Shown here: positions 60,109 through 64,000 of the stretch, piece by piece
Numbering within the stretch: the first letter of the stretch is position 1
Layout of the letters: each line of letters starts with the position of its first letter
NCBI GenBank assembly: GCA_944990035.1
Contig: CALYLX010000098.1
Location: 124,001 to 188,000 of the forward strand
Direction: 5' to 3'
Length of the DNA stretch: 64,000 nt
From: Clitopilus passeckerianus
Lineage: Eukaryota > Basidiomycota > Agaricomycetes > Agaricales > Entolomataceae
Translations under genes and position numbers: made by a program
Notes under the pieces: model-generated
What the model was told of the DNA's origin: nothing
Database searches by the model: none
The model's input: only the letters and a program-made list of their open reading frames with translations

Positions 60109-61308
60109 CTAATTGGGAGAGACAGAGAAGTGTAGCTTGTTCTGGTAGACTAACGTCGGTAGGTCAGCTCTTAAAGCAGCCCCGAGTCCTGGATCAGCCT
60201 CTAGACCATGCCAAATGGTACGCAGTAGACGTATCCGAACTTCCGGCAGCTCCTCTAGCCTGAAGCGTGCTAGAAGGACATTTTCCAGGGATCGGAAATT
60301 ATAACGTTTCCGGAAGGATTTCAGATCCGTTGTTGAACACAAAAAGTCGATGCTGAGCGATTTGAGAGTAGGGTTGAGAGTGGCGAGTGTGCCTAATAGG
60401 GTGCTCTGCAAAGGGTACTCGTCAGCCAGTCGGATAATCGCTTCCTGTCTGAAGTGCTCTAAGTTGGTGTTTGTGGAGAAGGAGAGTGGGTGAAGCAACT
60501 CGTCATCTGTCAAGGAAGGGAATTGGCGACGGACGGGAGTGAGTTAGTTACCGTGCTGCGCACCTAGATCAACGTGTTCGAGATTAGAAGCGCATTGGGA
60601 TATTAGGACCGTCAACGGATGGAGAGAACTGGTGTGTTCGTATGGGCCCACTGCACGAATTCTCTTCATCCTCGGATTGAGCGCTGCTAGATGGGAGATG
60701 AGTCCTTCCATTTCAGGGATGAGGCACAACAGTTTGAGATAGGAGATGGGAGATATGTCCCACTGTGCGTGAGGAACGGTGGTATCGTCGAAATGAATCC
60801 AATCGAGCTCAAGTGTCATGTCGGAGCGCGTTCCCGGCCCTACGACAACGGAGAACAAGTCGTTGGTATTTGGGAATGTAACAGAGCTAATCCGAATGCG
60901 GCGGACATGCTTCAAGGCGCACAAGGCAGATTGACTGATACGGTCAAGTGTACGCCAGAAGACTGCTACCAGTTCAAGAACCTCGACGGTCTCAAGTCGG
61001 GGAAGGATATTGCAGATACAAAACTGTACGCTTTGCCAGGTCTCTTTACGCTCCCTAATTTGGACATTCTTTATAAAATACCCAAGCGTGGATTCGCGTG
61101 CAGAAAGAAGCTGCGCAAGCCGTAACATCTTGTGCTGGTCGCTGAATTTAACGACGTAATCGGGTAGCCAGTTCGCTCGGACAGCGTTAGAGCGCAAGAA
61201 GCGGGTGGACACAAGCCGACAATTCCCAAGCTCGTATTTTGTGCGTCTAGAACCATCTTCGAGCTCGCCAAGTATACGATCTAGGACTTCATTGGGAATG
61301 TCGTCCAT
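60109..61308 (-). CDS. F-box-like protein (384 aa)
   Basis: Two exons: 61308-60552 and 60506-60109, joined at AQH|DDELL with a 45-bp intron. The N-terminus has an F-box-like opening (MDDIPNEVLDRILGELED ... NCRLVSTRFLR) followed by Leu-rich segments, typical of the divergent fungal F-box proteins. Upstream in-frame sequence to 61653 is open, but MDDIPNEV is the usual start in this family and follows a promoter-like stretch. Likely an SCF adaptor; its target is unknown. Confidence 0.72.
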
Positions 61309-61309
61309 G

Positions 61310-62265
61310 TTGGTGGTATGATGATAAGGTGTTTCAAATAATCCGACATGGACTGAGACATAAAGATCACGTTCCGACGAGCGTGACACTACTATTATAA
61401 CTAGAGTTCGGACGTTCCTCGACAAGCAGTGATTCGAAAGAGCTGTCCGATTATCGATGGTTTTCAAAACATCGAAGGCAACTTTGAGGCAACTCGAAAC
61501 GTGGTGCAAGGAAACTGGTTGTTTTGGGCAAGCCGACTCCGTTTCGGCCTGATTGCCGATGCTTTCCGGAAAACGAGCCAAGAGGAAACTTGGCATGTTC
61601 AATTCGCATGCTTTGAAAGACGAGCGAAAAAGTCGTCCAACCGAAAGTACCACCCAAGAGATAAGCGCTCGGAAACGCTGAGATAGAACGGCATTGAGAG
61701 AGACAAGCGTTTAAAAGCTTTAAAGACCAGATAATTAAAACCGGACGCCGTCAAAGAAACATCGCCCTGAAACATGGATTTCAGAGAAAAAGACGATTAG
61801 GACGGCGAACAGCATCCTTTGGTTCAATTCGACTTCAAATACCCAGTGGATCTGATCTTTCCTTGGAACCACCAGTATTTTGTTGGGTACAAAGGTCTCG
61901 TAAAGATGAGAAGTTGAACGCGCACGTTTCCTATTCCTCTAAATTTGGAAGACTTCTTCCACCACTGGCATTTGTCCGCCATCATGTACACAGGAGGATC
62001 TAGGTATAGACAGTACTTCACGAGAGCTGATCTTAGTCCACCTGCATCGTCTTCAAGATCAATCTTCCTCCATAGTAACCAAGGGCCCAGCCAGTGTATG
62101 AATCAAAACCAACAACGCGTTCCAGCACCAAGTCCACTCAACGTTCTGGCAGACGCGTTTGTAGTCACGTGGTCAGGCCTAGAGGACCCGTGACTGCGGA
62201 TGGCATCGCTGTACAAGGCAGCGTTCCTGCTGAGAGTAGTACTCTTTACGCCTCAAAGTCCACAT
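61310..62265. other. Intergenic between divergent F-box gene and Vps29
   Basis: The two genes are transcribed away from each other. No further gene is supported. Confidence 0.4.
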
Positions 62266-62269
62266 AGCG

Positions 62270-63094
62270 ATGGTCCTCGTCCTCGTCATTGGGGACCTTC
62301 ACATTCCTCATCGGATTCATGACCTACCTGCAAAGTTCAAGAAGCTGCTAGTTCCGGGGAAGATACAGCAGATCCTGTGCACAGGAAATGTGTGCGACAA
62401 GGAAACATATGAATACCTCCGCACCATTGCTCCTGACGTGAACGTTGTTCGAGGAGACTACGACGAAGTAAGCAGAGAATTATATCTCCCGTTGTTGCTG
62501 TATTTGATGTCTGTATATTGCAGAGCCCAACGTTTCCGTTATCAATAACGGTGAACCATGCACCGATCAAAATTGGGGTTATCCACGGGCACCAATGCAT
62601 ACCTACTGGCGACCTAGACTCTTTGAACTCTCTGGCGAGGCAAATGGACGTAGATGTCCTTGTGTCTGGGCATACCCATACGTCCGTTAACACCCACCGG
62701 TCTCAATCTTGTAGCTGATGCTTACCCTTGGCTCAGGTTCCAAGCGATGGATTTCGACAACAAATTCTTCATCAACCCAGGATCCGCTACGGGAGCATGG
62801 ACCGGTGCTTTCAATGGGTCAGTATAATGCCTTGTTGCTCACCTCAAGTTGGTAAACTTACGACGTTGCAGTGAACCGACGCCGTCCTTCGCACTCATGG
62901 ATATTCAAGGACCTGTGGTCGTGACTTACGTATACCAACTTTTAGAGGGGGAGGTCCGCGTTGAAAAGATTGAGTGGCGAAAAGAGCAGGAGCCTGTGCC
63001 CAACAGCGCTGCTCCACGTTCTGCTGCTTTGCCGCAAAATATACCCAGCCCAACAACGCCAAGCAGTCCTCCGGGTGGCTCATCAGTCTGGTAG
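62270..63094 (+). CDS. VPS29: Vacuolar protein sorting-associated protein 29 (219 aa)
   Basis: Four exons: 62270-62467, 62524-62681, 62737-62817 and 62872-63094, in phase. The fold is a metallophosphoesterase-like one with GDLHIPHR at the N-terminus, [25 protein letters not shown] and VSGHTHT, then [12 protein letters not shown]. It matches Vps29, the retromer subunit that scaffolds Vps35 for endosome-to-Golgi retrieval of sorting receptors. The core is standard, and the last 30 or so residues form a Pro/Ser/Ala-rich tail (about 190-219) beyond the usual end. Identification is firm. Confidence 0.95.
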
Positions 63095-63099
63095 TCGGC

Positions 63100-63470
63100 G
63101 CTCCTGTACTTGTATATGGTTAGTTATACTTCTACTTCGCTTGAACATCCTGAACTGACTATCGCCCAGTAACACGCTTATGACCAGATGCAATGGTATC
63201 TTCTGTAAACCACGAAGACCTCCAATTAGAGAGTTACGAATCTTCATTTTTGCGGATCAAGACTGGCTCCTAAGATCTAAGACACCTTCCGGGCCTTGAC
63301 GCACATGAAATCTGATGAATGTGAAGTATGTGGGTATATCACCACTGAATCATTATATTCAAGATGAATGGGTATGTACTATGTAAATTGACCGACTAAA
63401 ATAACCAATAACGAATGCGATAATGTCGGAAATAATCAAGCTTTGAACGAAAGAAGGATGGTATCCTGTT
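63100..63470. other. Intergenic between converging Vps29 and P450 genes
   Basis: No gene seen. Confidence 0.4.
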
Positions 63471-63476
63471 GGGTAT

Positions 63477-64000
63477 CTACATTTGACTTTGGTCGAGGGC
63501 TTGAGAGACAAGGTCGAAAGCTTTCGCCGACCTAGGCTTAACTGAGCACTTGAACTGTTCCGGGTAGCTAAAATGCAATGCGTCAAGGTCAGTATGGTGG
63601 ACCGCGTCTATCAATGGAAGCGAGAGACGAACCTTATGATACCAGAAGTGTTCTCGTGCACAGGTGTAATCTCAACGCCATTCTCGACGGCCTTCGAGAT
63701 ATCAAAGATAGCCAAAGAGTTGGAGACAGCAGAGAACAATGAGGCCTCGGCGAGGTACATTCCCGGGCATATCCTGCGACCATAGCCGAAGCAGACAGTG
63801 CGGGGGTCACGCTCAGCCGGCTTGCCAGGCGCCGCGATGTGGCGTTCTGGCCTGAACTCGAATGGATCGGAATAGACTTCGGGATCGTGGAGCATGCCCC
63901 TAGAAGAATTCGTGGTTAGCTAGTTGTGCTTTTCTAGGCGTTTTAAGGAACGTACCAGAAGTTGCAAAGGATCATGGCACCCTTCGGGATAAAGTGACCG
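63477..64000 (-). CDS. Cytochrome P450, C-terminal part (runs off the window)
   Basis: Three exons of the 3' end are visible: 64000-63956, 63899-63633 and 63567-63477, with 56- and 65-bp introns and matching phases. The sequence reads HFIPKGAMI, then FRPERH, the haem-binding loop FGYGRRICPG with its axial Cys, and a C-terminus FKCSVKPRS. This is the conserved end of a fungal monooxygenase that uses haem and a reductase to oxidise small molecules. The family and substrate cannot be set because the N-terminal part is outside the window. Confidence 0.9.

Overview
This 64 kb window is nuclear DNA of a filamentous basidiomycete, most likely an Agaricomycete. Genes carry many short introns (about 50-75 bp) with GT...CTRAC...AG signals. 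F-box/LRR genes, small secreted proteins, solo LTRs and many decayed paralogues lie among a few conserved housekeeping genes. Exon structures were rebuilt by hand from splice signals and reading-frame continuity; no search was run, so names rest on recognised motifs.

Layout. 1-6.5 kb: two relics of one paralogous gene family, broken by three solo LTRs of two families, each with a 5-bp target duplication. 6.8-11.8 kb: a gene for a secreted Val/Ile-rich protein, a deletion relic of it, relic copy A of a large membrane-protein family, and a TA-flanked inverted-repeat element (634 bp). 12.6-19.1 kb: tandem aldehyde dehydrogenase genes (502 and 501 aa), copied with their flanks, with relic copy B between them. 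20.5-22.2 kb: an unrecognised helix-rich protein gene with a 13-nt microexon. 22.4-27.7 kb: relic copy C and an F-box pseudogene. 28.5-34.9 kb: a family of small multi-pass membrane proteins (three complete genes, one fragment). 35.3-48.2 kb: copies D (intact, 1055 aa) and E (one nonsense codon) of the membrane-protein family, around a secreted carboxylesterase gene. 48.4-64 kb: F-box genes, a second Val/Ile-rich secreted protein, a divergent member F of the membrane-protein family (940 aa), LSm6, a Cys-rich small secreted protein, Vps29, and the 3' end of a cytochrome P450 gene.

The most notable system is the family represented by copies A-F. Its proteins have a lumenal or outer N-terminus, one transmembrane helix followed by Arg residues, a long tail (Glu/Val-rich in D and E), and about seven degenerate helical repeats of about 36 residues. 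I recognise no known family. Each of copies A-E follows a second conserved relic module with a GC-AG intron, so a unit of several kb has been copied repeatedly. D and E share a 392-bp block without a difference inside otherwise diverged genes, which suggests gene conversion.

The genes do not form one pathway. The window looks like a fast-evolving subtelomere-like or accessory region (secreted proteins, F-box proteins, membrane-protein arrays, esterase, P450, aldehyde dehydrogenases) grading at the right into conserved genes (LSm6, Vps29).
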